A stretch of DNA of 64,000 bases, taken from the NCBI GenBank assembly GCA_947494825.1, contig CANLWN010000001.1, positions 620,001-684,000 on the forward strand, written 5' to 3'. The position numbers and the translations under genes are program-made. Positions 18,282-26,698 of this stretch are shown here, in pieces; the first letter of the stretch is position 1; every line of letters starts with the position of its first letter. The notes below the pieces were generated by a model that saw nothing but the letters and a program-made list of their open reading frames with translations, was not told the DNA's origin and made no database searches. The DNA comes from an uncultured Flavobacteriaceae bacterium (GTDB taxonomy: Bacteria; Bacteroidota; Bacteroidia; Flavobacteriales; Flavobacteriaceae).

Positions 18282-18613
18282 GTGTTTTTAGATTTCCTTT
18301 AACTCTCCTTCGGCATAGGGCCTTGTGCTTATTGTCATATTTAAAATCGATTCTTCTGTGCTGAACCAATGGAAAATAACCCTATTGTTCCTTCCCATGC
18401 ATGCCATATCCAGAAATACAATCCTCAGATCCTACAATTTTAGGCATTTCGGACCATATGTTTTTGATCAAATTTTACAATCGCTGTGAAGGAGACTTAA
18501 GATTTCCTTTAGAATTCCTTAAAAGCATTTTTAGAATCCAAGTCCATATTTACAGAACCATTAAAACACACCCTATCCGGAGCATTTCTACTTCCTTGTT
18601 AATGCACTTTTAG
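18282..18613. other. Spacer between kinase and PAP2 genes
   Basis: No gene can be supported in this 332-base spacer; a frame of 70 codons at 18401-18613 has no ribosome site and no family resemblance. The 12-mer AGATTTCCTTTA occurs twice, at 18290-18301 and 18500-18511, each inside an 11-base phased box array. The first array reads TTTTAG-N5-CTTTAA at 18286-18302. Confidence 0.7.
18496..18534 (+). promoter_or_regulatory. Four 11-base phased PmrA-like boxes
   Basis: Four hexamers follow each other at exactly 11-base intervals: CTTAAG (18496), CTTTAG (18507), CTTAAA (18518) and TTTTAG (18529), each separated by five unconserved bases. This is the geometry of tandem binding by OmpR-family dimers, and the first box is a full match to YTTAAK, the PmrA half-site. 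The array ends 79 bases before the PAP2 ATG, a usual distance for an activator. The cognate factor is probably the response regulator encoded at 16340. Confidence 0.6.
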
Positions 18614-19168
18614 ATGAATTGTATACTGAAAACCGGCACAGCTCACTTGCTATCGCTCCTGTCATTATTTTCCATGGGAAACCTCAGCGCCCAAAACGAA
18701 ACCGTGGAAACCATCGGTGACGTTTTATTGATTACCCTCCCCGCTACAGCGCTTGGGAGTACAGTTATTCTGGGGGACACACAGGGTATGTGGCAGTTTA
18801 GTAAAAGCTTTTTATTGAACCGGGGCCTGACTTCTGGGCTAAAGGAAATTATTAACAAGTCGCGCCCTTTTGACAGTGGCGGAAGGGCGTTTCCTTCGGG
18901 CCATACTTCTGCCACCTTTCAGGGCGCCTCCTTTATTCAAAGACGTTACGGTTGGAAATACGGGATACCGGCCTATGTGCTGGCCGGATTCACCGGATAC
19001 AGCAGAATAGCGGCAGACAGGCATGATGGGTGGGATGTGTTGGCCGGCATGGTCGTTGGCGTGGGAAGTACCTACCTGTTTACCACCCCTTATCAACGGG
19101 AGCATTTTGAGCTCACCTTTTCAGCAAGCGAAGGCTCCTATACGATAGGATTCAATTACAAGTTTTAA
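18614..19168 (+). CDS. PAP2-family lipid phosphatase, periplasmic
   Basis: The 184-residue protein has an N-terminal signal (HLLSLLSLFSMGNLSAQ) and all three PAP2 motifs: K77-x6-R84-P85, P94-S95-G96-H97, and S130-R131-x5-H137-x3-D141. The histidines are the phosphohistidine nucleophile and general acid. Relatives remove phosphate from lipid A, phosphatidylglycerol phosphate or undecaprenyl diphosphate. In front of a GT2 and an ArnT-like gene, it may recycle the carrier lipid or remove a lipid A phosphate; which one is inference. Confidence 0.88.
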   Translation: MNCILKTGTAHLLSLLSLFSMGNLSAQNETVETIGDVLLITLPATALGSTVILGDTQGMWQFSKSFLLNRGLTSGLKEIINKSRPFDSGGRAFPSGHTSATFQGASFIQRRYGWKYGIPAYVLAGFTGYSRIAADRHDGWDVLAGMVVGVGSTYLFTTPYQREHFELTFSASEGSYTIGFNYKF

Positions 19169-19185
19169 AACGACAATACGGTATT

Positions 19186-20001
19186 TTGAAAAAACCTCCT
19201 TCCACAGAAAATAGTCTTTGCATTGTAATTCCCTGCTATAACGAGGAAAAGCATTTCCAACGTGCACGCTATGTCCATTTTTTGGACCACCATCCCGAGG
19301 TATTGCTATGCTTCGTCAACGATGGCTCTACAGATAGGATCAAGGATGTATTGGAAGGTCTGCGCCTGCAGTTTCCGCAACAGGTAGATGTGGTTTCCTA
19401 TGAAAAGAACATGGGAAAGGCAGAGGCAGTTAGGAGGGGGTTCATACGTTGTTACATTTGCCACAACTATATCCATATTGCCTATCTCGATGCCGACCTG
19501 TCCACCTCCCTATGGGAATGCGCTGGCTTAACTGCCTATTTTGAAGAACATATAGGCTTCGTTTTCGGTTCCCGGATCATGAAAATGGGGTCTACTATCA
19601 TCAGAAGCCCGTACCGGTTTGTCGTCGGCCGGATTTTGGCCAGTATTATCGGTCTTTCACTTCAACTAAAGGTCTACGATACACAATGCGGCTGTAAACT
19701 CTTTACCCGTGAACTTTCAAAAACAATCTTTGAGAACACCTTCACCTCAAGATGGCTCTTTGATGTGGAGATTTTTCACCGGTTGATACATTATTACGGA
19801 AGGGAGCGGGCGGTCCATAAAATGGTCGAGGTGCCCCTACAACAATGGATAGACTATGGTAATTCCAAAGTACGGCCCTCCTACTTTTTGCAGTTATGGA
19901 AAGACCTGTACAAGATTCGAAAAAGATATAAGGAACCGCTGGGAAGCAATTTAACAGTACCCGCGCCAATCACTACCTATGTACAGGAGAGCATCACCTA
20001 G
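19186..20001 (+). CDS. Glycosyltransferase family 2, dolichol-/polyprenyl-phosphate sugar synthase type
   Basis: This 271-residue enzyme has a GT-A fold: CIVIPCYNEEKHF at the start, VNDGSTD, EKNMGKAEAVRRG, the metal-binding AYLDADLST, and a late FDVEIFHR segment typical of Alg5/DPM1-like enzymes that put a sugar on a polyprenyl phosphate carrier. No start ATG precedes the domain, so the TTG at 19186 is the likely start. The gene lies 17 bases after the PAP2 gene and overlaps the ArnT-like gene by 23 bases. It probably makes the lipid-linked sugar donor used by that enzyme. Confidence 0.88.
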   Translation: MKKPPSTENSLCIVIPCYNEEKHFQRARYVHFLDHHPEVLLCFVNDGSTDRIKDVLEGLRLQFPQQVDVVSYEKNMGKAEAVRRGFIRCYICHNYIHIAYLDADLSTSLWECAGLTAYFEEHIGFVFGSRIMKMGSTIIRSPYRFVVGRILASIIGLSLQLKVYDTQCGCKLFTRELSKTIFENTFTSRWLFDVEIFHRLIHYYGRERAVHKMVEVPLQQWIDYGNSKVRPSYFLQLWKDLYKIRKRYKEPLGSNLTVPAPITTYVQESIT

Positions 20002-21451
20002 CGCCCTAAATTATATACCCCTTGCCGTAATGGTGCTGTTGCTGTTGCGGCTTTTGCTGGCAGCAACGGTTCCCCTATTGGATAAGACCGAGGCCAGGTA
20101 CGCGGAAATTGCCCGACTCATGGTAGAGACCAAGGACTGGGTAGTACTTCAGGTAGACTATGGTTTTCCCTTCTGGGCAAAACCGCCCCTCTCTACCTGG
20201 CTTTCGGCCATAAGCTTTGAGGCCTTCGGAATCAGTGAGCTTTCAGCACGACTTCCCTCTTTTTTGCTGCATCTACTGCTACTGGTACTATTAGGGTTTT
20301 GGGTCAAGCGAAAAAGGATATCCATTTATCTACCAGCCTTTATTTTGCTTAGCACGCCGGAATTTCTCCTTCACACCGGGGTGGTTTCCACAGATACCGC
20401 TTTGGGATGTTGTACGGCCCTGGCCATGCTTTCCTTTTGGCAGGCACTGCAGGACAATGCTGCTCTTTATTGGAAGTATCTCTTTTTTGTTGCCTTGGGC
20501 TTTGGCTTGTTGGCCAAAGGGCCTATAACCCTCATGTTGATAGTTCCTCCCCTCTTGGTCTGGATAGCTTTACATAAAGTGGGATTAAGGGTACTCATCA
20601 AAAAATTACCCTGGGGAATAGGCTTGTTTACTACACTGTTCATCGCATTGCCCTGGTATATCATGACCGAACAAAGATCTCCGGGCTTTATAGATTATTT
20701 CCTGATCGGGGAACACTTTGAGCGTTTCTTTAACCCGGCATGGTCGGGAGATCGTTATGGAAATCCCAAATCCCAGGCCCGGGGCACCATCTGGGGCTTC
20801 CTGTTTATTTTCGCCTTTCCCTGGATACAGTTTGTGCTGTACAAATTTTGGAAGGAAAGAAAAACAATCCTGCAAAACAAATGGGTTTCCTTCCTGGGGC
20901 TTTGGATGCTTTGGCTTCCTCTTTTTTTTACCTTCTCCAGCAACATACTGCATACCTATATTTTACCGTCCATGGTCCCTATGGCCCTGTTGGTACTGCA
21001 TTGGTGGGGCGATCTGAAACCTAGAAAAAGTTGGTTGGCCCTCGCTTCGTTCTTTCCTGTCTTTGTTATCCTTTCAACCATAGTTTTCTTCAGCTGGGAC
21101 GGAACCAAAAAGTACCTCAATTCCGACAAGTACTTGCTATCGCACCGGATGATACGGACCTCGGACGTTCCCTTGTCCACTTTGTATTGGAAAAGGAAAT
21201 CGTATTCCGGGCAATTTTATACGGGCGCTAAGATACAACTCATTGGCAGCGGGGCCGCTTTGGATTCCGTTCTTCAAACCAAGGATAAGCTATTTCTTGT
21301 GGTGCCGAACAAAATGCGCAAGGAGCTGCCGGTAAAATACCTCCCGAAACTCTTGCTCATTGATTCCAACCATAGGACTTCCCTATTTCTTTTGAACCAA
21401 GGAACCGAAGTTGACCAAGAACGGACCGTACTATTCAATATTGATGAATAG
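19979..21451 (+). CDS. ArnT-like glycosyltransferase, GT39/PMT family
   Basis: The 490-residue protein has many transmembrane helices and the first-loop signature of lipid-linked sugar transferases: DKTEARYAEIARLMVETKDWV, then FPFWAKPPLSTWLSAISFEAFG, which carries the acidic residues that act as catalytic base in ArnT and oligosaccharyl mannosyltransferases. A second loop has HFERFFNPAWSGDRYG. The C-terminal soluble part has about 110 residues. ArnT moves a sugar (aminoarabinose in enterobacteria) from undecaprenyl phosphate to lipid A in the periplasm and so resists cationic peptides. The sugar here is unknown because no aminoarabinose synthesis genes are present. Confidence 0.88.
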   Translation: MYRRASPSALNYIPLAVMVLLLLRLLLAATVPLLDKTEARYAEIARLMVETKDWVVLQVDYGFPFWAKPPLSTWLSAISFEAFGISELSARLPSFLLHLLLLVLLGFWVKRKRISIYLPAFILLSTPEFLLHTGVVSTDTALGCCTALAMLSFWQALQDNAALYWKYLFFVALGFGLLAKGPITLMLIVPPLLVWIALHKVGLRVLIKKLPWGIGLFTTLFIALPWYIMTEQRSPGFIDYFLIGEHFERFFNPAWSGDRYGNPKSQARGTIWGFLFIFAFPWIQFVLYKFWKERKTILQNKWVSFLGLWMLWLPLFFTFSSNILHTYILPSMVPMALLVLHWWGDLKPRKSWLALASFFPVFVILSTIVFFSWDGTKKYLNSDKYLLSHRMIRTSDVPLSTLYWKRKSYSGQFYTGAKIQLIGSGAALDSVLQTKDKLFLVVPNKMRKELPVKYLPKLLLIDSNHRTSLFLLNQGTEVDQERTVLFNIDE

Positions 21452-21587
21452 TGATAAAAGTCAAAATAGGAAGGTAACAACCACTTTTTAAAAATGTAAT
21501 CCCTAATTTATACTTCATAGTATAGAACTGCTGTAACACCGCGCTGAATTTTTCATCTTTTAGGAAAACCAATCGACCTAATTTCCC

Positions 21588-22751
21588 ATGAAAAAACCTT
21601 CCGAGCGTATCAGAAAATTTTTGTTGCTAAATGCCTTTGTCATCCTAATCCTCGGTTGCGGGCGACAAAAGCCGACCAATTCTGAAGAAAACAGCATACA
21701 GGAAACTATCGAAACCGTTACGCCCAAAGCAATGGGCATGGACAGTGCCATACTCGCAGCGATGGAAAAAGCGATTGCTTCCCAGGAATATCCCAACATC
21801 CATAGTGTTTTGATTTCTAAAGACGGCAAACTGATCCATGAAAACTATTTCCAGGGAAGGGACGAACTATGGGGAGATAGCCTGGGTATAGTTCAGCATG
21901 GCAAGGAAAAACTTCACGACGTACGTAGTATATCCAAATCTGTAGTTTCGACCTGCGTAGGTCTTGTCATTGAACAGGGCAAGATTGCGGATGTTCAGCA
22001 AAAGGTATTCGATTTTTTTCCGGAATATGCAAAATACAACGTGGGACTAAAATCGGATCTTACCTTGGAACATCTGCTGACCATGACCTCAGGACTGGAA
22101 TGGAACGAAGACGTGCCGTATTCAGATCCGGAAAATAGTGAGATACAGATGACCGCTAGCCCCAATCCCATGGAATATGTTTTAAGCAGGCCCATGGAAG
22201 CACCTCCAGGCAAGGTATGGAAGTACAATGGCGGAACCACACAATTGTTGGCCGCCATCATCAAAAAAACCACAGGCCTCCAAATTGATGCCTTTGCGGC
22301 TAAGTACCTTTTTGAGCCCTTGGAAATAGAACGATTTGAATGGACCAATTTTCCTGAAACAGAAATGCCAGCGGCAGCGTCTGGCCTTAGGCTTACCTCC
22401 AGGGACCTATTGAAATTTGGAATGCTTTATGCGCAAAGGGGACAATGGCAGGGGAAGCAGCTGTTGCCAAACGCCTGGGTAGAAGCCTCGGAGCGGTCCT
22501 ATGTTAACTTCGGACGCAACGGCCAAGTGGGATATGGGTACCAATTTTGGATTTTTGACGCACAGACCATCTACCAGGGCCAAAAACATCCCTTAATTGC
22601 CGCTGTTGGAAATGGCGATCAACGGATCTATATGGACCATACCCATCAGCTGATCGTTGTGGTCACCGCCGGGAATTACAACCTGTGGACCATTAAAAAA
22701 GACTCGGAAGCACTGTTAAGCGATTTTATTTATCCTGCTTTCCTAAATTGA
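21588..22751 (+). CDS. Serine hydrolase, class C beta-lactamase family lipoprotein
   Basis: The 387-residue protein starts with a lipoprotein signal (ILILGCGRQ). It carries the S-x-x-K motif SISK (serine about 114, lysine 117) and the YxN-type motif in WKYNGGTTQ, both of the penicillin-binding protein/class C beta-lactamase fold. Most members are esterases or D-peptidases with no antibiotic role. It has its own upstream spacer of 136 bases and is not in an operon with the ArnT-like gene. Confidence 0.88.
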   Translation: MKKPSERIRKFLLLNAFVILILGCGRQKPTNSEENSIQETIETVTPKAMGMDSAILAAMEKAIASQEYPNIHSVLISKDGKLIHENYFQGRDELWGDSLGIVQHGKEKLHDVRSISKSVVSTCVGLVIEQGKIADVQQKVFDFFPEYAKYNVGLKSDLTLEHLLTMTSGLEWNEDVPYSDPENSEIQMTASPNPMEYVLSRPMEAPPGKVWKYNGGTTQLLAAIIKKTTGLQIDAFAAKYLFEPLEIERFEWTNFPETEMPAAASGLRLTSRDLLKFGMLYAQRGQWQGKQLLPNAWVEASERSYVNFGRNGQVGYGYQFWIFDAQTIYQGQKHPLIAAVGNGDQRIYMDHTHQLIVVVTAGNYNLWTIKKDSEALLSDFIYPAFLN

Positions 22752-22760
22752 CACCTATTT

Positions 22761-24062
22761 TTATTCTTTTTTGGCGTCCTTAATATTCAGGATCTCCACC
22801 GTTTTTCTCATTGCATCATCTATAAGATCGCTAGAGATCTTCATTTCGTCAAAGGTGATTTTTTGCTTTAGATAATAGAAGGTGAAGGTATGGCTTATTT
22901 CCAATACCCTATGGATATAAGCAATAAACGCCGCGCTGGCTATTCCGAGGTCGTTCATGGATTTTCTAATGTGCTTTAAGGGACCTCTATATACTACGGC
23001 CAGCATCATCCCCACTCCGGTAACAAAGGATACCCCTACTCCATAGATCTTTTCCCCGCTCAAACTGCCATAGAGGATTTCCCAGGAAGACACCGTTAGG
23101 AGCCAGATTCCGGTAATAAAAACAATGACGCTCATTACGATCCTGACCACGAAAGCGCGCTGGGCAAATTTTATGGTCTTTTGCCACATGTTCTTAGTGT
23201 TGTCGTTCAATTCGGTGATGGGTTTTTGAAAATTCTCCCGTAAGTTGATTTCCAGAAGATTAATTATGGGATCCAAGGCAATTTCCCCGCCGACACTGAT
23301 CCTCAAATTCTTTAACTTATCGGGTGGAATCTTATTGCTTATTTCGAAATCCTTTATTTTTTGGCCTGCAATGGTCTGACTTCCACTACTGCATTCGATG
23401 ATAAGCTTGGCAATCACTTGGGTCATTTTAGGACCTTGGTCCAAAGATTCCTTTATCAAATAGCTAATTAGGACATCCTGATTTTTAGGCCACCCTTGCT
23501 CTGGCCGAATAGCTTCCACTACCGCAAACGAATCAACATTTCCACTGGAAACATTTTTTTCTTTCAAAAATTGGACCATCGCCTTGAACCTTGATTCCCA
23601 ATCGCTTTCCGCGCCCTGGCGAAAGGCTTCGGCCAAATACTTTTTTTTGTAACTATCGGTGAGATTAATAATCTGATCTATGATCTGAGGCCAGCAGTCC
23701 CTTACTCCCATTCGTGCCAATCCCTCAAGTGCTGGGGCTTTAAACTCTTTTTCTTTGGAAAAAGCCAATAAAGGCTCAATGACATCCTCGTGCTGAATTC
23801 CAGAAAGCTCGTATATCGCATTATAGTGAAGAGCTTCATCGGTTTTGTCCTCGAGAATCCGTAGCAGTTGCGGCAGGGCCTTTTCTCTGTTTAAATTGCC
23901 ATATTTCCAAAGGGCTTCACGCCTAAAATCGGTTGATTTGGCTTTGTCGTTCATAATTCCCAATAAGGTTGCATTGACCTTATCAATAGTCTGATCGGTT
24001 GCAGTAAGACTTCTAATCTCTTCTATACTTAGTTCCGTATCCTTTGGTATCTCTGTTTCCAT
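22761..24062 (-). CDS. HEAT-repeat protein with two C-terminal membrane helices
   Basis: The 433-residue protein has helical repeats in its first half (EALWKYGNLNREKALPQLLRIL, EDVIEPLLAFSKEKEFK, LEGLARMGVRDCWPQ), each resembling a HEAT or PBS-lyase unit. Two transmembrane segments follow at about 305-325 (VVRIVMSVIVFITGIWLL) and about 350-368 (VGVSFVTGVGMMLAVVY), and then a charged helical tail. I chose the ATG at 24062, preceded by AAGGATAGG; a longer frame from 24134 is possible. The function is unknown; a membrane-anchored scaffold is one reading. Confidence 0.7.
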   Translation of the reverse strand: METEIPKDTELSIEEIRSLTATDQTIDKVNATLLGIMNDKAKSTDFRREALWKYGNLNREKALPQLLRILEDKTDEALHYNAIYELSGIQHEDVIEPLLAFSKEKEFKAPALEGLARMGVRDCWPQIIDQIINLTDSYKKKYLAEAFRQGAESDWESRFKAMVQFLKEKNVSSGNVDSFAVVEAIRPEQGWPKNQDVLISYLIKESLDQGPKMTQVIAKLIIECSSGSQTIAGQKIKDFEISNKIPPDKLKNLRISVGGEIALDPIINLLEINLRENFQKPITELNDNTKNMWQKTIKFAQRAFVVRIVMSVIVFITGIWLLTVSSWEILYGSLSGEKIYGVGVSFVTGVGMMLAVVYRGPLKHIRKSMNDLGIASAAFIAYIHRVLEISHTFTFYYLKQKITFDEMKISSDLIDDAMRKTVEILNIKDAKKE

Positions 24063-24416
24063 GGTTTTTGGCCTATCCTTATAGGCAAGTTTTTGTTTTT
24101 CGTATCTGGTAGATCTCCTATATGGGGTTGTCAACCCATAAAAGGGTAAAAAGGTCTAGAATCACCTAAGGTGTATTGAAAGAACCACCTAGGTCATTCG
24201 TTTTTGATCCTATTTCTTAGACAGGATATCGAGCAATCAATGCCCCGTGATCAATTTGCCAATTACCGAACTCTAAGGTGTGATGGGGGAAGTACATAGT
24301 AATGAGCACCTCGAAGTTTGCAGAAACCATGTATGGCATCAAAAGCGTGCAATAAGTTAAGAAAAATTGACATAAAAAAGGCATTTTCCTATAGCTTTTG
24401 TACGGGAATGCGGAAG
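24063..24416. other. Spacer with three palindromes before the HEAT-repeat gene
   Basis: This 354-base spacer holds no gene I can support. It contains a perfect 11-base palindrome CACCT-A-AGGTG (24163-24173), ACCTAGGT (24187-24194), and an imperfect inverted repeat TATGGG...CCCATA (24121-24140). The first two share ACCT/AGGT arms and lie 24 bases apart, so they may be operator half-sites for the HEAT-repeat gene, or chance. Confidence 0.4.
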
Positions 24417-25907
24417 TTATTTTTTATTTTCAGAAATCAATGTTTTGGCCCTATCCAATTCCAGGTCCCTACCTGCAAGAACATCCTCGATGGAATACTC
24501 CACCTCATAATCGGGTAGTACTCCCCTGCCAATAGGATGTTTTTGATACATATATCCCATCTGTATATTGGGCGAAATACGTACCATAATCTTGCTGTTG
24601 GGAAGTTGAACAACTATGCTGTTACCCCCGGTAGGTCCTTCAAAGGTTCCTCCGCTTTCCTCCCCAATAAAAGTGGCGTTGGTGGTTTTTTTGATATCGG
24701 AAATGATGTCGGCGGCACTCGAAAAACTGATGCCATTCATTAGCACATATAGTTTTCCCTTAAAAACATCTGACTTTGGGGACTGTAATCTCAGGTTGCG
24801 GCTATATTCGTAATTGTTGATCCACAAACTATTGCCCAGCTTTCTCATATACTCATCATCATTGTTGAACAGGAAATCTGCACTATCTCGTTCAATCACC
24901 ACCGGTTTCAATGGACGGAAGTCCAAATGGCTCAAATAGATGTTCTGGTATAACTTAAAGGGCTTGTTGTACAAATAGGACATCAGTTCAATTTGGTGGT
25001 GCTCGCTGCCTCCTTCATTGTTTCTCAAATCCAAGATCAGGTTCCCAATCTTCTTCTCTTTGAGTGTCTCGAAGGTTTCACTTAGCACAGTATCGTAATC
25101 CGGATCGACCTTTTCATCGAAAAACGATCGGGAAACCGTCAAAATGCCATAGTTTTCATCTTCAAACAATTCAAATTGTGGCGATGCTTTCTTCAACCAT
25201 GCTTCCTCGTCCCGGTGATATCGGTCTTGCAGTAGTTTTTTTCGTTCCCCTATGGAAACACCGTCCAATTTTACGGTTTTCCGCTGTGCCATTCCATAAG
25301 GCTGATAAGTCACTTCAAAAGATATACTCCGGTCCACATGCAAATGATAGTACAGATCAAATCCGTGAATGTCATAGAACAGATATCTCTCGATCAATCT
25401 GCTCTTCCTAGTTTCTATATAGCCATCTGTGGCGATACCTTCAACCATCAATGCCAATATTTCGGAGGTATCCTTTCCATTGATCGAAAGGATTTTTGAA
25501 CCTTGGGGAATGGATTTTTCCTCGCTACAACTGTGTCGTACGAAGAGTTCATTGTTGATTACCTTCAGATAAAGCGGCAGTACTTTTTTGTTCAACACCT
25601 GCTCCTTTAGCTTTCCCTGGGGAATGGTATACAGGTGGCCGCAGTTTACCGAGGCGTTTATTTTGCTCACCATACTTAAAAAATCCAACCCGGTGGTACT
25701 ATCACGAATCGAGTTATAGGCACTATCGAACCTAGAATCAAAGGCTTCCCTGCTATCGTATTTATAAAGTCTTGGGTGAACGTATTCCAAGGAAGTTCGT
25801 AACCATTTAAAATCTTCCATGGCCTCTTCCTTGCTAAGAACTACCGGATTCTGGGCGGTTAGCGCAATCACGTTAAACAGAATGGCAAGGATAGGCAGTG
25901 TTTTCAT
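24417..25907 (-). CDS. S41-family C-terminal processing-type peptidase, exported
   Basis: The 496-residue protein starts with a signal peptide (TLPILAILFNVIALTAQ) and has the S41 layout: an N-terminal helical cap (EAMEDFKWLRTSLEYVHPRLYKY), a central segment with ILTVSRSFFDEKVDPDYDTVLSETFETLKEKKIGNLILDLRNN, and a catalytic core with VLMNGISFSSAADI (serine nucleophile in the SS pair) and GEESGGTFEGPTGG. It should cut or tidy proteins in the envelope. The ATG at 25907 is chosen; an ATG at 25913 is nearly as good. Confidence 0.85.
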   Translation of the reverse strand: MKTLPILAILFNVIALTAQNPVVLSKEEAMEDFKWLRTSLEYVHPRLYKYDSREAFDSRFDSAYNSIRDSTTGLDFLSMVSKINASVNCGHLYTIPQGKLKEQVLNKKVLPLYLKVINNELFVRHSCSEEKSIPQGSKILSINGKDTSEILALMVEGIATDGYIETRKSRLIERYLFYDIHGFDLYYHLHVDRSISFEVTYQPYGMAQRKTVKLDGVSIGERKKLLQDRYHRDEEAWLKKASPQFELFEDENYGILTVSRSFFDEKVDPDYDTVLSETFETLKEKKIGNLILDLRNNEGGSEHHQIELMSYLYNKPFKLYQNIYLSHLDFRPLKPVVIERDSADFLFNNDDEYMRKLGNSLWINNYEYSRNLRLQSPKSDVFKGKLYVLMNGISFSSAADIISDIKKTTNATFIGEESGGTFEGPTGGNSIVVQLPNSKIMVRISPNIQMGYMYQKHPIGRGVLPDYEVEYSIEDVLAGRDLELDRAKTLISENKK

Positions 25908-26136
25908 AGTCATTCGTTTTATAAGAGATAACAATTTTTTCAAGCTGTTACATCGCTGTGGACTTCTGGACGGTATACCCATTTACTTTTTTTGGACTCC
26001 CAATCAATTTGTTCCAAAGTAAGATTTGCATTTCGTAACCGTTTTAAGATTATTTTTGAATCATTATTGTGCTTTCTTCTCGCCAATTTTACACGAATTT
26101 GGAAAATAAAAATGCTTCGGCTATATTACCGTCCTT

Positions 26137-26532
26137 ATGGAATTGAACGTTTGCATCATTGATGATGACCTCGTGTCCCAGTTTGCTTCACGCTATAGTA
26201 TTGAACAATCCAACAGCAGTTGCAGAATCATTACTTGTGACAACGGGGAGGACGGTTTGGATACTTTTTACAATCTCTTGCAGAACCACGAGGATGTTCC
26301 GGATATCGTGTTCCTAGACCTGCAAATGGGCGGAATGGACGGTTGGGAATTTCTAGAGAAATTCAAGTCGATCCCCAAGTGGCCCAAAACCACGGATATC
26401 TACATTCTTTCTGCCTTTACCAATTCCAAAGACCGGGCCCGCGCCAAGGAGCATCCCATGATCCAGGGTTACTTTGACAAACCCTTGTCCAAAAAGGATG
26501 TCGATAAAATTTTCGTTCCTAAAGCGGACTGA
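26137..26532 (+). CDS. Orphan single-domain response regulator
   Basis: This 131-residue protein is only a receiver domain. It has the acidic pair in IIDDDLVSQ, the phospho-acceptor aspartate in VFLDLQMGGMDGWEF, the threonine/serine in YILSAFTNS and the lysine in GYFDKPLSKKD. It has no output domain and no kinase beside it, so it is probably a diffusible phosphate carrier for a kinase elsewhere, of the kind Bacteroidota use with hybrid sensors. Confidence 0.88.
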   Translation: MELNVCIIDDDLVSQFASRYSIEQSNSSCRIITCDNGEDGLDTFYNLLQNHEDVPDIVFLDLQMGGMDGWEFLEKFKSIPKWPKTTDIYILSAFTNSKDRARAKEHPMIQGYFDKPLSKKDVDKIFVPKAD

Positions 26533-26698
26533 TCCTTTCTTCCCAAATAGATCTATACTTGACGGAACTGTCCCTGATAAACAGTTAAAAGAGGGCTGTT
26601 ATCAGTGAATGAATTATGAGTTTCAAATGACAATTTTAGCATATAGAAGGTGCCTTTTGAGTTGGCGACATGCTTTGGAAAGTTGTACCTTAGACCCT

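Noticed and set aside
18401-18613. 70-codon frame upstream of the PAP2 gene
   Set aside because: It has no ribosome site, ends just before the PAP2 start, and contains the phased box array that explains the sequence.
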